In this document: positions 17,341 to 26,480 of the stretch, in pieces
Position numbering within the stretch: the stretch's first letter is position 1
Layout of the letters: the number at the start of each line of letters is the position of its first letter
Assembly: GCF_001019615.1 (NCBI RefSeq)
Contig: NZ_JNBQ01000001.1
Location: forward strand, 1-64,000
Direction of reading: 5' to 3'
Length of the DNA: 64,000 nucleotides
DNA from: Cellulosimicrobium funkei
GTDB lineage: Bacteria; Actinomycetota; Actinomycetes; Actinomycetales; Cellulomonadaceae
Program-made: the position numbers and the translations under genes
The notes under the pieces: generated by a model
What the model saw: only the letters and a program-made list of their open reading frames with translations
Database searches by the model: none
Told to the model about the DNA's origin: nothing

Positions 17341-20250
17341 ATGGAGGCACAGCGGGGGGACGCCGAGCGCGTGCACGACCCGTTCGTCCTCTGGTGCTGG
17401 GCGGTCGGCGCGCTGCTCGTCCTGCTCGTCGTCCTGCTGGCGAGCCCCCTCGACGAGTCGACCCGGCGCGGCATCTCGCAGGTCTCCATCGTCGTGGCCG
17501 GCGCGACCGCCGCCGCGAGCTGCGGCTGGCGGGCCGCACGCTCGACAGGACGTCGGCGGCGGGCGTGGAGCCTCCTGTCCATCGGTGGCGCGATCGGCCT
17601 CGTGGGGAACCTCTACGCGGGGCTGGTCGCCGACCCCACCACGGGCGACGTCGCGTACATCACGGCACTGCTCCTGGGCGTCGTCGGCCTGGCCTTCTTC
17701 CCGACCGTGCGCCCGCGCGGCAAGGAGATCGGCCGGATGCTGCTCGACAGCGTCGTCGTGGGCGGGTCCGTCCTGTACATCGCCCTGTACGCCGTGACGA
17801 TCGGCCCGGACGCCGGGTCCGGCTCTGGCTCCGCGGCCGTGACCGCCTACCTGCTGCCGGTGGTGGACGCCCTGCTCGCGACGTTCGCCGTCCTCGTCAT
17901 GACCCGGTCGAGCGCGTCCGAGCGGGTGCCCCTCGTGCTCGTCGGGAGCGGCTTCGTGCTCTACGCCGTGGCCGACGTCGCGTTCGCCCTGCTCTCCGCC
18001 GACGGGACCTTCACGTTCGGCAGCCCGATCGACATCGGCTGGGTCGGCGGGTACCTGATGATCGCTCTCGCCGCGCGGCACCGGACCGCCTCCGGGAGCC
18101 CCGTCGCGGACCAGCCCGCCGAGGGGTCGGCGGTGCTCGGCACGACCGTGACGTTCTGCCTGTTCCTCGCCGCGGCGCTCGTCCGCGTGGCCCAGTCGTC
18201 GACGGGCGTCTCGTGGGCGCCCAACGCCCTCTGGGTCGTCGTGCTGGTCGCGGTCGTCGCACGCCAGGTGCTCGTGGTCGCGGACAACGAGTCGCTGCTG
18301 CACGGTCTGGAGCGCCGGGTCGAGGAGCGGACCTCCCAGCTGCGCGCCCTGGCGAGCGAGCGCGCCCGCACGCTCGAGTCCGTCGCCGACGGCATCTACG
18401 GCGTCGACCCCGACGGCCGGGTCACGTTCGTCAATCCCGCCGCCTCCCGGACGCTCGGCGCCAGCCAGGAGGCCCTCATCGGGCAGGGCGCGCACGCGCT
18501 CTTCCACGCGCCGGACGCGGACGGCAACGCCTACCCCGCGGAGTCCTGCTACGTCACCGAGGCCGTGCGCGACGGCGTCACCACGGTCGCGGAGCAGGAC
18601 GTCTACCTCCGGGGGGACGGGTCGGAGGTCGCCGTCGAGGTCACGGCGAGCCCGCTCAAGGACGACGGCCGCACGCTCGGAGCGGTGGTCGTCTTCCGAG
18701 ACATCACGGACCGCCGGGAGGTCGAGCGACTCAAGGACGAGTTCGTCTCCGTGGTGAGCCACGAGCTGCGGACACCGCTGACCTCCATCCGCGGTGCTCT
18801 GGGCCTGCTCGACAGCGGGACGCTCGGCCCCCTGCCCGAGCGGTCCGCACGCATGGTCCACGTCGCGCGCCTGAGCAGCGAGCGGCTCAACCGGCTCGTG
18901 GACGACATCCTCGACATCGAGCGCATGGACTCCGGGACGACGCCCCTCGAACGCGCCGACCACCGCGTCGAGGACCTCGTCACGACGGCCGCGGAGCAGG
19001 TCGGGCTGCTGGCGCGCGAGGCGGGGGTCGAGATCGTGCAGAAGCGCACCGACCAGGTCGTGAGCGTCGACGGCGACCGCATCGTGCAGATGCTCACGAA
19101 CCTGCTGAGCAACGCCGTGAAGTTCTCGCCTCGCGGGACGACCGTCCGCGTGTCCGCCCGGGGCGCGGGCGACCTCGTCGAGCTCCAGGTCGAGGACGAG
19201 GGCCGCGGCATCCCGCCCGACAAGCTCGAGGCGGTCTTCGGCCGGTTCGAGCAGGTCGACGCGTCCGACTCGCGCGAGCGGGGCGGGAGCGGCCTGGGCC
19301 TCGCGATCTCGCGGAGCATCGTCGAGCGCCACGGTGGACGGCTCTGGGCCGAGAGCAGCGGGGAGGGAACGGGCTCGACCCTCCGTGCGACGCTCCCGCC
19401 GGCCACGCCGCAGGCGGACCACCCGCCGCGCGTCGTCGTGGTGGACGACGACCTGTACGTCGTCGACGTCCTCCGGTCGGTCCTCGAGTCGCGGGGGTAC
19501 GACGTCGTCGGGGTGACCGACAGCGCGCAGGCGTTCGCCGCCATCGAGGCCGCCCGGCCCGCCGCTGTGGTGCTCGACCTCGCCATGCCAGGTCGCGACG
19601 GGCACAGCGTGCTCGACCGGGTCCGCCGTACTGCCGCGACGGCCAACGTGCCCGTCGTCATCGTCTCCGGGTCGCAGCCCTCGAAAGCGGTCACGACCGC
19701 CTCGCTCGCCGACCGGTGGCTCGTCAAGCCGGTCGACCCCGCCGAGCTCGAGCGCACCGTCCGGGAGGTCATCAGCCTGCGCCCGCACCACGAGCACGTC
19801 CTCGTGGTCGAGGACGACCCGGACCTCGGGGAGGTGCTGCGCACCCTCCTGCAGGGCGCCGGGCTCGTCGTGACCCTCGCGCGGAGCGTCCGGGAGGCCC
19901 AGGACGTGCTCGCCACGCCGGAGGAGCCGGCGCTCCTCGTCCTCGACCTCGCGCTCCCCGACGGCGCCGGCCGCGAGGTCGTCGCGGCGCTCCGGCGGGA
20001 CGGACGCCTGAGCCGCGTCCCCCTGGTGGTGTACAGCGGGGCGCGGCTCGACGCGCGCCAGCGTGCGGGGCTCCGGCTGGGAGATACGGTCTTCCTGCGC
20101 AAGGGGAGCACCTCCCCCGAGAAGCTGCTGGAACCCGTGCTCGAGCTGCTGGACACGGCCGCGGGCCGGACGAGCACCGAGCCAGGACGACCAGGCGAGA
20201 GCCTGAGGACGGAGGACGAATGGCGCCCCGGGGCCCCACCATCTACGTGA
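17341..20250 (+). CDS. Hybrid sensor histidine kinase with membrane sensor, PAS, and two receiver domains
   Basis: Large kinase of 969 residues. An N-terminal membrane domain of about ten hydrophobic segments (15-330) leads into a coiled linker, a PAS domain (about 342-455), HisKA with His474 in VSHELRTPLTS, HATPase (NLLSNAVKF, DEGRGIP, GSGLGLAI), then two receivers with phosphoacceptors Asp746 and Asp869 and lysines in WLVKP and FLRKG. TACGCT lies 6 bases before the ATG, so transcription may be leaderless. The last 31 bases overlap the next gene. With the divergent receiver and Hpt genes it forms a phosphorelay set; the signal is unknown. Confidence 0.93.
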   Translation: MEAQRGDAERVHDPFVLWCWAVGALLVLLVVLLASPLDESTRRGISQVSIVVAGATAAASCGWRAARSTGRRRRAWSLLSIGGAIGLVGNLYAGLVADPTTGDVAYITALLLGVVGLAFFPTVRPRGKEIGRMLLDSVVVGGSVLYIALYAVTIGPDAGSGSGSAAVTAYLLPVVDALLATFAVLVMTRSSASERVPLVLVGSGFVLYAVADVAFALLSADGTFTFGSPIDIGWVGGYLMIALAARHRTASGSPVADQPAEGSAVLGTTVTFCLFLAAALVRVAQSSTGVSWAPNALWVVVLVAVVARQVLVVADNESLLHGLERRVEERTSQLRALASERARTLESVADGIYGVDPDGRVTFVNPAASRTLGASQEALIGQGAHALFHAPDADGNAYPAESCYVTEAVRDGVTTVAEQDVYLRGDGSEVAVEVTASPLKDDGRTLGAVVVFRDITDRREVERLKDEFVSVVSHELRTPLTSIRGALGLLDSGTLGPLPERSARMVHVARLSSERLNRLVDDILDIERMDSGTTPLERADHRVEDLVTTAAEQVGLLAREAGVEIVQKRTDQVVSVDGDRIVQMLTNLLSNAVKFSPRGTTVRVSARGAGDLVELQVEDEGRGIPPDKLEAVFGRFEQVDASDSRERGGSGLGLAISRSIVERHGGRLWAESSGEGTGSTLRATLPPATPQADHPPRVVVVDDDLYVVDVLRSVLESRGYDVVGVTDSAQAFAAIEAARPAAVVLDLAMPGRDGHSVLDRVRRTAATANVPVVIVSGSQPSKAVTTASLADRWLVKPVDPAELERTVREVISLRPHHEHVLVVEDDPDLGEVLRTLLQGAGLVVTLARSVREAQDVLATPEEPALLVLDLALPDGAGREVVAALRRDGRLSRVPLVVYSGARLDARQRAGLRLGDTVFLRKGSTSPEKLLEPVLELLDTAAGRTSTEPGRPGESLRTEDEWRPGAPPST

Positions 20251-20723
20251 GCCACGGCACGGGCACCGGGAGGACCGATCTCTCGGCCTTCGACGCCGCG
20301 CTCGCGGACGCCGGTGTCGGCGACTTCAACCTCGTCCGGCTGAGCTCGGTCGTCCCGCCCGGGTCCCAGGTCGTCGAGGTGGACCGGCTCGAGCAGGGGT
20401 ACGGCGACCACGGAGACCTCCTCTACTGCGTCTACGCCGAGGCGCACGCCGTCATGCCGGGCCACGAGGCGTGGGCCGGCGTGGCCTGGTCGCTCCGGGA
20501 CGACGGGAGCGGCGCCGGGCTCTTCGTCGAGCACGAGGCGCCGTCGCACGAGCAGCTCGAGCTCGACCTCACGCTCAGCCTCGAGGACCTCTCCGCGACG
20601 CGCGGGCACCGCTTCAGCCCGGCGGGACGACGAGTCACGGGCGTGCGGTGCGAGACCTTGCCGGTGTGCGCCGTGGTCGTCGCGGCCTACCGGCGTCAGG
20701 GCTGGGACGGAGCGGAACGGTGA
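20220..20723 (+). CDS. Pyruvoyl-dependent arginine decarboxylase (PvlArgDC)
   Basis: Self-processing decarboxylase of 167 residues that converts arginine to agmatine, the first step of a polyamine route. GDFNLVRLSSVVPPGSQV carries the processing site: cleavage is expected between Ser42 and Ser43, the latter becoming the pyruvoyl group. The HGTGTG start, the LLYCVYAEAH segment and the C-terminal GVRCETLPVCAVVVAAY fit the family, best known from archaea and chlamydiae. The ATG at 20220 has GGAGG upstream and overlaps the kinase gene by 31 bases; its stop overlaps the next GTG. Confidence 0.88.
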   Translation: MAPRGPTIYVSHGTGTGRTDLSAFDAALADAGVGDFNLVRLSSVVPPGSQVVEVDRLEQGYGDHGDLLYCVYAEAHAVMPGHEAWAGVAWSLRDDGSGAGLFVEHEAPSHEQLELDLTLSLEDLSATRGHRFSPAGRRVTGVRCETLPVCAVVVAAYRRQGWDGAER

Positions 20724-21286
20724 CCGGCGGCGCGACGGCTGCCGGGCGCGCCGCGGTCACCTTCGAGACGGCCGTGGACGGCGACCTCGCCGACCGGTTC
20801 TGGGAGCTCTACCTCGAGGCGTTCGAGCCGCTGCGGACGCGCGCGGCCGCCCGGCACGTGCTGCACCGCGAGGAGTTCGACGAGGAGATGAGCGACCCGC
20901 GGGTCCTCAAGCTCCTCGCCCATGACCACGACGGGACCGCGGTCGGGCTCACCACCCTGGCGACCGACCTCGCGGCCGTACCCTGGGTGAGCCCCGAGTT
21001 CTTCGCTGCGCGGTACCCCGAGCACGCCGCGCGGGGCGCCGTCTGGTACATCGGCTTCACGCTCGCCCACCCGGGTCGCCGCGCCAGCCGGACGTTCATG
21101 GACATGATCGACGCGCTCGTCGAGCACCTCGCCGCGCACCACGTCGTGTGCGCGTACGACGTCTCGCGGTTCAACGACGACTCGCTCCGCTTCGCGGAGA
21201 ACCTGCGCCGTCATCTCGAGCGGACGCAGGACGTCCGGGTCGAGACGGTCGACCAGCAGACCTACTACGCCACGACGTTCCACTGA
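20720..21286 (+). CDS. GNAT-like acetyltransferase-type protein in the arginine decarboxylase operon
   Basis: A 188-residue protein coupled to the decarboxylase by a GTGA overlap. The middle segment (AVWYIGFTLAHPGRRASRTFMD) has the beta-strand, pyrophosphate-loop and helix arrangement of N-acetyltransferases, although the loop is not the textbook Q/RxxGxG/A. It may acetylate agmatine or another amine, but this is a guess from position. A hairpin terminator follows at 21304-21335. Confidence 0.65.
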   Translation: MTGGATAAGRAAVTFETAVDGDLADRFWELYLEAFEPLRTRAAARHVLHREEFDEEMSDPRVLKLLAHDHDGTAVGLTTLATDLAAVPWVSPEFFAARYPEHAARGAVWYIGFTLAHPGRRASRTFMDMIDALVEHLAAHHVVCAYDVSRFNDDSLRFAENLRRHLERTQDVRVETVDQQTYYATTFH

Positions 21287-21303
21287 TCCTCGCGGCGCAG
21301 GCT

Positions 21304-21335
21304 CGTGCCGGGGCGGTCCTCACCGCCCCGGCACG
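21304..21335. terminator. Bidirectional hairpin terminator
   Basis: A perfect 14-bp GC-rich stem (21304-21317 with 21322-21335, loop CCTC) lies between the convergent ends of the acetyltransferase-like gene and gcvH. Confidence 0.8.
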
Positions 21336-21339
21336 GGCG

Positions 21340-21717
21340 TCAGCTCCCGACGTGCGCCGCGTACTGGTCCGGGGTGAGCAGGTCGCCGGTCTCCACGACG
21401 TCGACCTTGAACAGCCACCCGTCGGTGTACGGGTCGGAGTTGACGACCGCCGGGTCGTCGATCGCGGCCTGGTTCACCTCGACGACGGTGCCCGTGACGG
21501 GCGAGAAGAGCTCCGACACGGACTTGGTGGACTCCACCTCGCCGATGACGCTGCCCGCGGTCACCTCGGAGCCCACCTCCGGCAGCTCCAGGTAGACGAT
21601 GTCACCGAGCGCCTCGGCAGCGGTCGCCGTGATGCCGACGACGGCCGGGTTCGAGCCGTCGATCCACTCGTGCTCCGCCGTGTACTGCAGGTGGTCCGGG
21701 AACTGGGCCTCGGTCAT
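21340..21717 (-). CDS. gcvH: Glycine cleavage system H protein
   Basis: Lipoyl carrier protein of 125 residues that shuttles the aminomethyl group between GcvP, GcvT and lipoamide dehydrogenase. The lipoylation site is Lys65 in GEVESTKSVSE, followed by the conserved SPVTGTVVEVN. The ATG at 21717 follows AAGGAGA. It is the last gene of the gcvP-gcvT-gcvH operon, 38 bases after gcvT. Confidence 0.96.
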   Translation of the reverse strand: MTEAQFPDHLQYTAEHEWIDGSNPAVVGITATAAEALGDIVYLELPEVGSEVTAGSVIGEVESTKSVSELFSPVTGTVVEVNQAAIDDPAVVNSDPYTDGWLFKVDVVETGDLLTPDQYAAHVGS

Positions 21718-21755
21718 GGGGTTCTCCTTCGAGCTCTCTGGGACGGCTGGGCGGG

Positions 21756-23012
21756 TCAGGACTGCTGGGGACGACGGTAGAACGGGAGCGGCACGACCAC
21801 CACGGGCTCCGCGCGGCCGCGCACGTCGACCGCGAGCTCGGTGCCCTCCGCCGAGAGCTCCGGCGTCACGTACGCGAGCGCGATCGGGTGGCCCAGCGTC
21901 GGCGAGGGCGACCCCGAGGTCACGGTGCCCACCCGGCGCGCGGACTCCCCCACCGCTCCCCCGGGCTCGGCGTCGGTGAGCACGACGGCGTAGCCCGCCC
22001 GAGCGGGACGGCGCCCCAGGCCCTTCAGGCCGACGAGCACGCGCGCGGGCGCGGACGCCCGGCGCGCCGCGAGCGCGGCCCGACCGACGAACTCGAGCGG
22101 CGTGCCGTCGTCGGCGACCTTGTCGAGCTTCACCACGCGACCGAGTCCTGCCTCGTACGGCGTGGTCGTCGTGTCGAGCTCGTGCCCGTACAGCGGCATG
22201 CCCGCCTCCAGGCGCAGCGAGTCGCGCGCGGACAGGCCCGCGGGGACGAGGCCCAGCGGCGCGCCGGCCGCGAGCACCGTGCGCCACAGGTCCGCGGCAC
22301 GGTCCGCGGGCACGAACAGCTCGAAGCCGTCCTCCCCCGTGTACCCGGTCCGCGCGACGAGCGCGTCGACCTGTCCTGCGTCGGTCCGCAGGGCCAAGGG
22401 TGCGGCGGCGTAGTACTTGAGGTCACGCACCGTCTGCGCCGCGGCGGCGTCGCCCGGGTCGGTCAAGCCCGCGACGATCTCCTCCGCACGGGGACCCTGC
22501 ACGGCGACGAGGGCCGTGTCCGCACCCTGGTCCGTGACGGTGGCGTCGAAGCCGACGGCGCGGGCCACGAGCTCGCGCGCGACGAGGTCCGCGTTCCCCG
22601 CGTTCGCGACGACGAGGAACCGCTCCGTACCCAGCCGGTACACGACGAGGTCGTCCAGGACGGCACCGTCCTCCTGGCAGATCATCGTGTAGCGCGCTCG
22701 GCCCGGCGCGACGGCGGTGAGGTTGCCGACGAGCGCGTGGTCCAGCGCGGCCGCCGCCTGCGGGCCGGCGACCTCGATCTCCCCCATGTGGGAGAGGTCG
22801 AACAGGCCGGCCGCCTCGCGGACGGCGCGGTGCTCCGCGAGGTCGGACGTGTACCGCAGCGGCATGAGCCACCCGCCGAAGCTCGTGAGGTTCGCACCCA
22901 GCGCGACGTGCTCGTCGTGCAGCGGGCTGTGCCTGTCGGTCGGCCTGTCGGTCGGCCTGTCGGCCGGCTGGTCGCCGGGCAGGTCGATCGGGTCGGTCGG
23001 CTGGTCGGTCAT
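21756..23012 (-). CDS. gcvT: Glycine cleavage system T protein (aminomethyltransferase)
   Basis: Tetrahydrofolate-dependent aminomethyltransferase of 418 residues that releases ammonia and forms methylene-THF. The folate-binding fold is visible from [10 protein letters not shown], through [20 protein letters not shown] and [14 protein letters not shown], to VKLDK and the C-terminal [10 protein letters not shown]. The first 28 residues are a low-complexity extension (repeats of PTDR, encoded by GTCGGTC repeats). The ATG at 23012 overlaps the gcvP stop by 4 bases. Control is by the riboswitch upstream of gcvP. Confidence 0.95.
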   Translation of the reverse strand: MTDQPTDPIDLPGDQPADRPTDRPTDRHSPLHDEHVALGANLTSFGGWLMPLRYTSDLAEHRAVREAAGLFDLSHMGEIEVAGPQAAAALDHALVGNLTAVAPGRARYTMICQEDGAVLDDLVVYRLGTERFLVVANAGNADLVARELVARAVGFDATVTDQGADTALVAVQGPRAEEIVAGLTDPGDAAAAQTVRDLKYYAAAPLALRTDAGQVDALVARTGYTGEDGFELFVPADRAADLWRTVLAAGAPLGLVPAGLSARDSLRLEAGMPLYGHELDTTTTPYEAGLGRVVKLDKVADDGTPLEFVGRAALAARRASAPARVLVGLKGLGRRPARAGYAVVLTDAEPGGAVGESARRVGTVTSGSPSPTLGHPIALAYVTPELSAEGTELAVDVRGRAEPVVVVPLPFYRRPQQS

Positions 23013-26000
23013 GCGAGCTCTCCCGTCACGTAGGACTCCACAGGGGGGCACGAGCAGACCAGGTTGCGGTCGCCCCGCGCACCGTCGATGCGGCGCACCG
23101 GCGGCCAGTACTTCCCGGCGCGCAGGCTCGCGACCGGGTACGCCGCGAGCTCGCGCGAGTACGGCTTGTCCCACGTCTCCGCGACGAGCGCCGCCGCCGT
23201 GTGCGGGGCGCCGCGCAGCGGCGACTCCTCCACGCTCCAGCGGCCCGAGGAGACGGCGTCGATCTCGCCGCGGATCGCGACGAGCGCGTCGACGAACCGG
23301 TCGAACTCGGCGAGGTCCTCGCTCTCGGTCGGCTCGACCATGAGCGTGCCCGCGACCGGGAACGACAGCGTCGGCGCGTGGAACCCGTAGTCCATGAGCC
23401 GCTTCGCGACGTCCTCCGCCGTCACGCCGGTCTCCGCCGTGATCGGTCGCAGGTCGAGGATGCACTCGTGCGCGACCAGGCCGTTCGGCCCGGTGTAGAG
23501 CACCGGGTAGTGGTCGGCGAGGCGGCTCGCGACGTAGTTCGCCGTGAGGACCGCGGTCTTCGTGGCCTCGGTGAGCCCGTCCGGACCCATGAGGGCGACG
23601 TACGCGTACGAGATCGGCAGGATCCCGGCCGACCCGTACCGCGTCGCCGAGACGGGCGTCGCGGTGGACGCGCCCGGCGCGAGCGGGTCCCCGGGCAGGA
23701 ACGGGACGAGGTGCTCGGCGACCGCCACCGGGCCGACGCCAGGTCCTCCCCCGCCGTGCGGGATGCAGAACGTCTTGTGCAGGTTCAGGTGCGAGACGTC
23801 GCCGCCGAACTCGCCCGGGCGCGCGAGGCCGACGAGCGCGTTGAGGTTCGCCCCGTCGATGTACACCTGACCACCCGCCTCGTGTACGAGGTCGCAGACC
23901 TCGCGCACGTGCTCCTCGTAGACGCCGTGCGTCGAGGGGTACGTGATCATGATCGCCGCGACGCGGGGCCCGTGGTCGGCGAGCTTTGCCCGCAGGTCTC
24001 CGAGGTCGACCTCGCCGCTCTCCGCGGTCTTCACCACGTCGACCTTCAGACCCGCCAGCGCCGCCGACGCCGCGTTCGTCCCGTGCGCCGACGCCGGGAT
24101 GAGGCACACGTCGCGCTCGGTGTCACCGCGCGACACGTGGTAGTCGCGGATCGCCAGCAGGCCCGCGAACTCGCCCTGCGACCCCGCGTTCGGCTGCACC
24201 GAGACCCCCGCGTAGCCCGTGATCTCCGCGAGCGCGGACTCCAGGCCGCCGATGAGCTCTGCGTAGCCGAGCGCCTGGTCGGCAGGCACGAACGGGTGGA
24301 GGTCCGCGAACTCCGGCCAGGAGATCGCCTCCATCTCCGCCGTCGCGTTGAGCTTCATGGTGCACGAGCCCAGCGGGATCATCGTGCGGTCCAGGGCGAG
24401 GTCCTTGTCCGAGAGCCGGCGGAGGTAGCGCAGCATGGACGTCTCGGAGCGGTGCAGGTGGAAGATCGGGTGCTGGAGGTACGGCGTCGCGCGTCGTGCC
24501 CACGACGGGAGCTCGCGGTCGGTTCCGGCGGGGGAGACGGCCTCGCCGTTCGCCTCGCCACCGTTCGTGACCAGGCCTCTACCTCGCGAGGTAGAGACCT
24601 GGTCCGACGAGGTAGAGGACTGGTCCGTGAGGCCGAAGGCCCGAAGCACCGTGGCGAGAGTCGCGGAGGTGGTGGTCTCGTCGCAGGCGATCTGTACATG
24701 GTCCGCGTCCGGGTTGTACAGGTTCACGCCCGCGGCCGCCGCGGCAGCGACGACCGCGTCCGCGCGGCCGGGGACGCGGGTGCGGACGGTGTCGAAGAAG
24801 GTGTCGTGCTCGACGGTGACGCCGCCCGCACGCAGGGCGTCCGCGAGGCTGGTGGCGTGCGCGTGCGTGCGCTCGGCGATCGCGCGCAGGCCGTCAGGAC
24901 CGTGGTAGACGGCGTACATCGAGGCCACGATGGCGAGGAGCGCCTGCGCGGTGCAGATGTTGCTCGTCGCCTTCTCGCGGCGGATGTGCTGCTCGCGCGT
25001 CTGGAGCGCGAGGCGGTAGGCGGTGTCGCCGTCGGCGTCGATCGAGACGCCCACGAGGCGGCCGGGGAGCGAGCGCTCCAGACCCTTGCGCACGGCCATG
25101 AAGGCCGCGTGCGGGCCGCCGTAGAACAGCGGGACGCCGAACCGCTGGGCCGAGCCCACGGACACGTCGGCGCCGAGCTCGCCGGGGGAGACCAGCAGCG
25201 TCAGGGCCAGCAGGTCGCTCGCGACGGTGACGAGCGCGCCCGCGGCCTTGGCCTCCGCGACCACGGGACGCCAGTCCACGACGCGTCCCGACGCCCCGGA
25301 CTGCTGGACGACGACGCCCACGAGCTGCGCGTCGTCGTCCACCCCGGCGGGGAAGGCCCCCGCCGCGCGGGCCGCGGCGAGGCCGGCGTCCAGGCCACCC
25401 GACAGGTCCGCGACCACGACGGGCAGGCCGACGGCGTGCGCGCGACCGAGCGTCACCGCGAGCGTCTGGGGGAAGAGGTCGGCGTCGAGCGCGACGTAGC
25501 CGCTCTTCGCGCGCGACGCCCGCCACATGAGCGCGACGGCCTCGGTGACCGCGGTGGCCTCGTCGAGGAGCGACGCGTTCGCGACGTCCAGGCCCGTGAG
25601 GTCCTCGACCACCTGCTGGAAGTTGAGGAGCGCCTCCAGACGACCCTGCGAGATCTCCGGCTGGTACGGCGTGTACGCGGTGTACCAGGCGGGGGACTCG
25701 AGGACGTTGCGGCGGATCACCGGGGGAGTGACGGTGCCGTAGTAGCCCAGCCCGATCATCTGCGTCTTGACGACGTTCTTGCCGGCCAGCGCGCGCAGGT
25801 GCTCCAGCACCTCGGTCTCGGTGCGCGCCGCGGGCAGGTCGAGCGGACGCTCGGAGCGGATCGACGCCGGGACGGCCGCGTCGACGAGCGCGTCGAGCGA
25901 GGCGAAGCCGAGCTGGTCGAGCATCACCCCGACCTCGCGCCCGCGCGGGCCGAGGTGGCGCGGCGCGAACGCGCCGGTCGCAGCGGTGTGCCGTGAGCTG

Positions 26001-26023
26001 GGGTCGAAGGACGGCTGGGTCAC
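23009..26023 (-). CDS. gcvP: Glycine dehydrogenase (decarboxylating), P protein
   Basis: PLP enzyme of 1004 residues that decarboxylates glycine and loads the aminomethyl group on GcvH; both halves of the dimer-type enzyme are in one chain. The PLP lysine is Lys750 in [37 protein letters not shown] and [10 protein letters not shown] are conserved. The GTG at 26023 has GGGAG six bases upstream. Between the halves, about residues 465-505, is a low-complexity insert ([15 protein letters not shown]) made by a repeat at 24569-24625, in a place where the family usually has only a short linker. Confidence 0.95.
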   Translation of the reverse strand: MTQPSFDPSSRHTAATGAFAPRHLGPRGREVGVMLDQLGFASLDALVDAAVPASIRSERPLDLPAARTETEVLEHLRALAGKNVVKTQMIGLGYYGTVTPPVIRRNVLESPAWYTAYTPYQPEISQGRLEALLNFQQVVEDLTGLDVANASLLDEATAVTEAVALMWRASRAKSGYVALDADLFPQTLAVTLGRAHAVGLPVVVADLSGGLDAGLAAARAAGAFPAGVDDDAQLVGVVVQQSGASGRVVDWRPVVAEAKAAGALVTVASDLLALTLLVSPGELGADVSVGSAQRFGVPLFYGGPHAAFMAVRKGLERSLPGRLVGVSIDADGDTAYRLALQTREQHIRREKATSNICTAQALLAIVASMYAVYHGPDGLRAIAERTHAHATSLADALRAGGVTVEHDTFFDTVRTRVPGRADAVVAAAAAAGVNLYNPDADHVQIACDETTTSATLATVLRAFGLTDQSSTSSDQVSTSRGRGLVTNGGEANGEAVSPAGTDRELPSWARRATPYLQHPIFHLHRSETSMLRYLRRLSDKDLALDRTMIPLGSCTMKLNATAEMEAISWPEFADLHPFVPADQALGYAELIGGLESALAEITGYAGVSVQPNAGSQGEFAGLLAIRDYHVSRGDTERDVCLIPASAHGTNAASAALAGLKVDVVKTAESGEVDLGDLRAKLADHGPRVAAIMITYPSTHGVYEEHVREVCDLVHEAGGQVYIDGANLNALVGLARPGEFGGDVSHLNLHKTFCIPHGGGGPGVGPVAVAEHLVPFLPGDPLAPGASTATPVSATRYGSAGILPISYAYVALMGPDGLTEATKTAVLTANYVASRLADHYPVLYTGPNGLVAHECILDLRPITAETGVTAEDVAKRLMDYGFHAPTLSFPVAGTLMVEPTESEDLAEFDRFVDALVAIRGEIDAVSSGRWSVEESPLRGAPHTAAALVAETWDKPYSRELAAYPVASLRAGKYWPPVRRIDGARGDRNLVCSCPPVESYVTGELA
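24569..24625. repeat. GAGGTAGAG-type repeat inserted in gcvP
   Basis: Three copies of an 18-base unit of the type CGAGGTAGAGRCCTGGTC. The first (24569-24586) is inverted against the second (24587-24604), giving an 18-bp hairpin with one mismatch; the third (24608-24625) is in the same direction as the second. The same unit is tandem at 33764-33826. It is read in frame as part of GcvP. Confidence 0.8.
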
Positions 26024-26090
26024 GAGGGACTCCCGGTGGAGGGGACGACGGCGGGTCCCTCCCCGCTCTGTCATCGGACGCACGCGTCGA

Positions 26091-26305
26091 CCTGAGAGTT
26101 TTGCCGGTCCGCCGTGCCACGAGGGCCGGGGCGCGCCGACTTGCACCGTCGGTGGGCCGAGGCCGCCGGGGGTCCGACGGGCGCACGGCCGCTTTCCAGA
26201 GTTGCCTCACCTCGACGGTACGGGGGCCTGAGAGATTCCCGGGGAGGGTTTGCTCCTTCGGCGCCGGCGCCGGTCCGCTGGACCGGGTACCGAGCTCTCC
26301 CGTCG
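26091..26305 (-). promoter_or_regulatory. Tandem glycine riboswitch of the gcv operon
   Basis: Read on the minus strand, the leader shows two aptamer cores. Aptamer 1 runs GGGAGAGC, then CCGAAGGAGCAAACC and GGGAATCTCTCAGG; aptamer 2 runs GAGGCAACTCTGGAAAG, CCGACGGTGCAAGTCGG and CAAAACTCTCAGG at 26091. These are the conserved cores of the two-aptamer glycine riboswitch. It lies 67 bases before the gcvP start, so glycine should switch on its own breakdown operon. In actinobacteria this may act at transcription or translation; I cannot tell which. Confidence 0.93.
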
Positions 26306-26339
26306 TGGTTCGGGCGGCAGTACTGCGTTTGTGGGCTCG

Positions 26340-26345
26340 ATCATA
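26340..26345 (-). promoter_or_regulatory. Probable -10 box of the gcv operon promoter
   Basis: TATGAT on the minus strand lies about 40 bases before the first riboswitch aptamer, where its promoter should be. The -35 region is poor. The predicted leader to gcvP is about 310 bases. The remaining bases to 26480 hold the upstream region of the divergent ABC exporter genes, in which I see only a weak CTAGCG box. Confidence 0.45.
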
Positions 26346-26480
26346 CCGGTCGCGACGTCGCGCGCGCCGAGGCGTGCGCTCCGCCGTCGTCTCACGTCGC
26401 AGGTAATAACTACGGACCCCGAACGATCCGCGCTAGCGTCACGGCGGACGAAGCGACGACGCGACGTGGGTGGGGGAGTC

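Noticed and set aside
17281-19797. An 838-codon minus-strand open frame opposite the histidine kinase
   Set aside because: Mirror of the kinase coding strand; no ribosome site or recognisable domain.
22921-23000. GTCGGTC-type short repeats at the gcvT start as a regulatory repeat
   Set aside because: They are simply the codons of a low-complexity N-terminal extension in GcvT.
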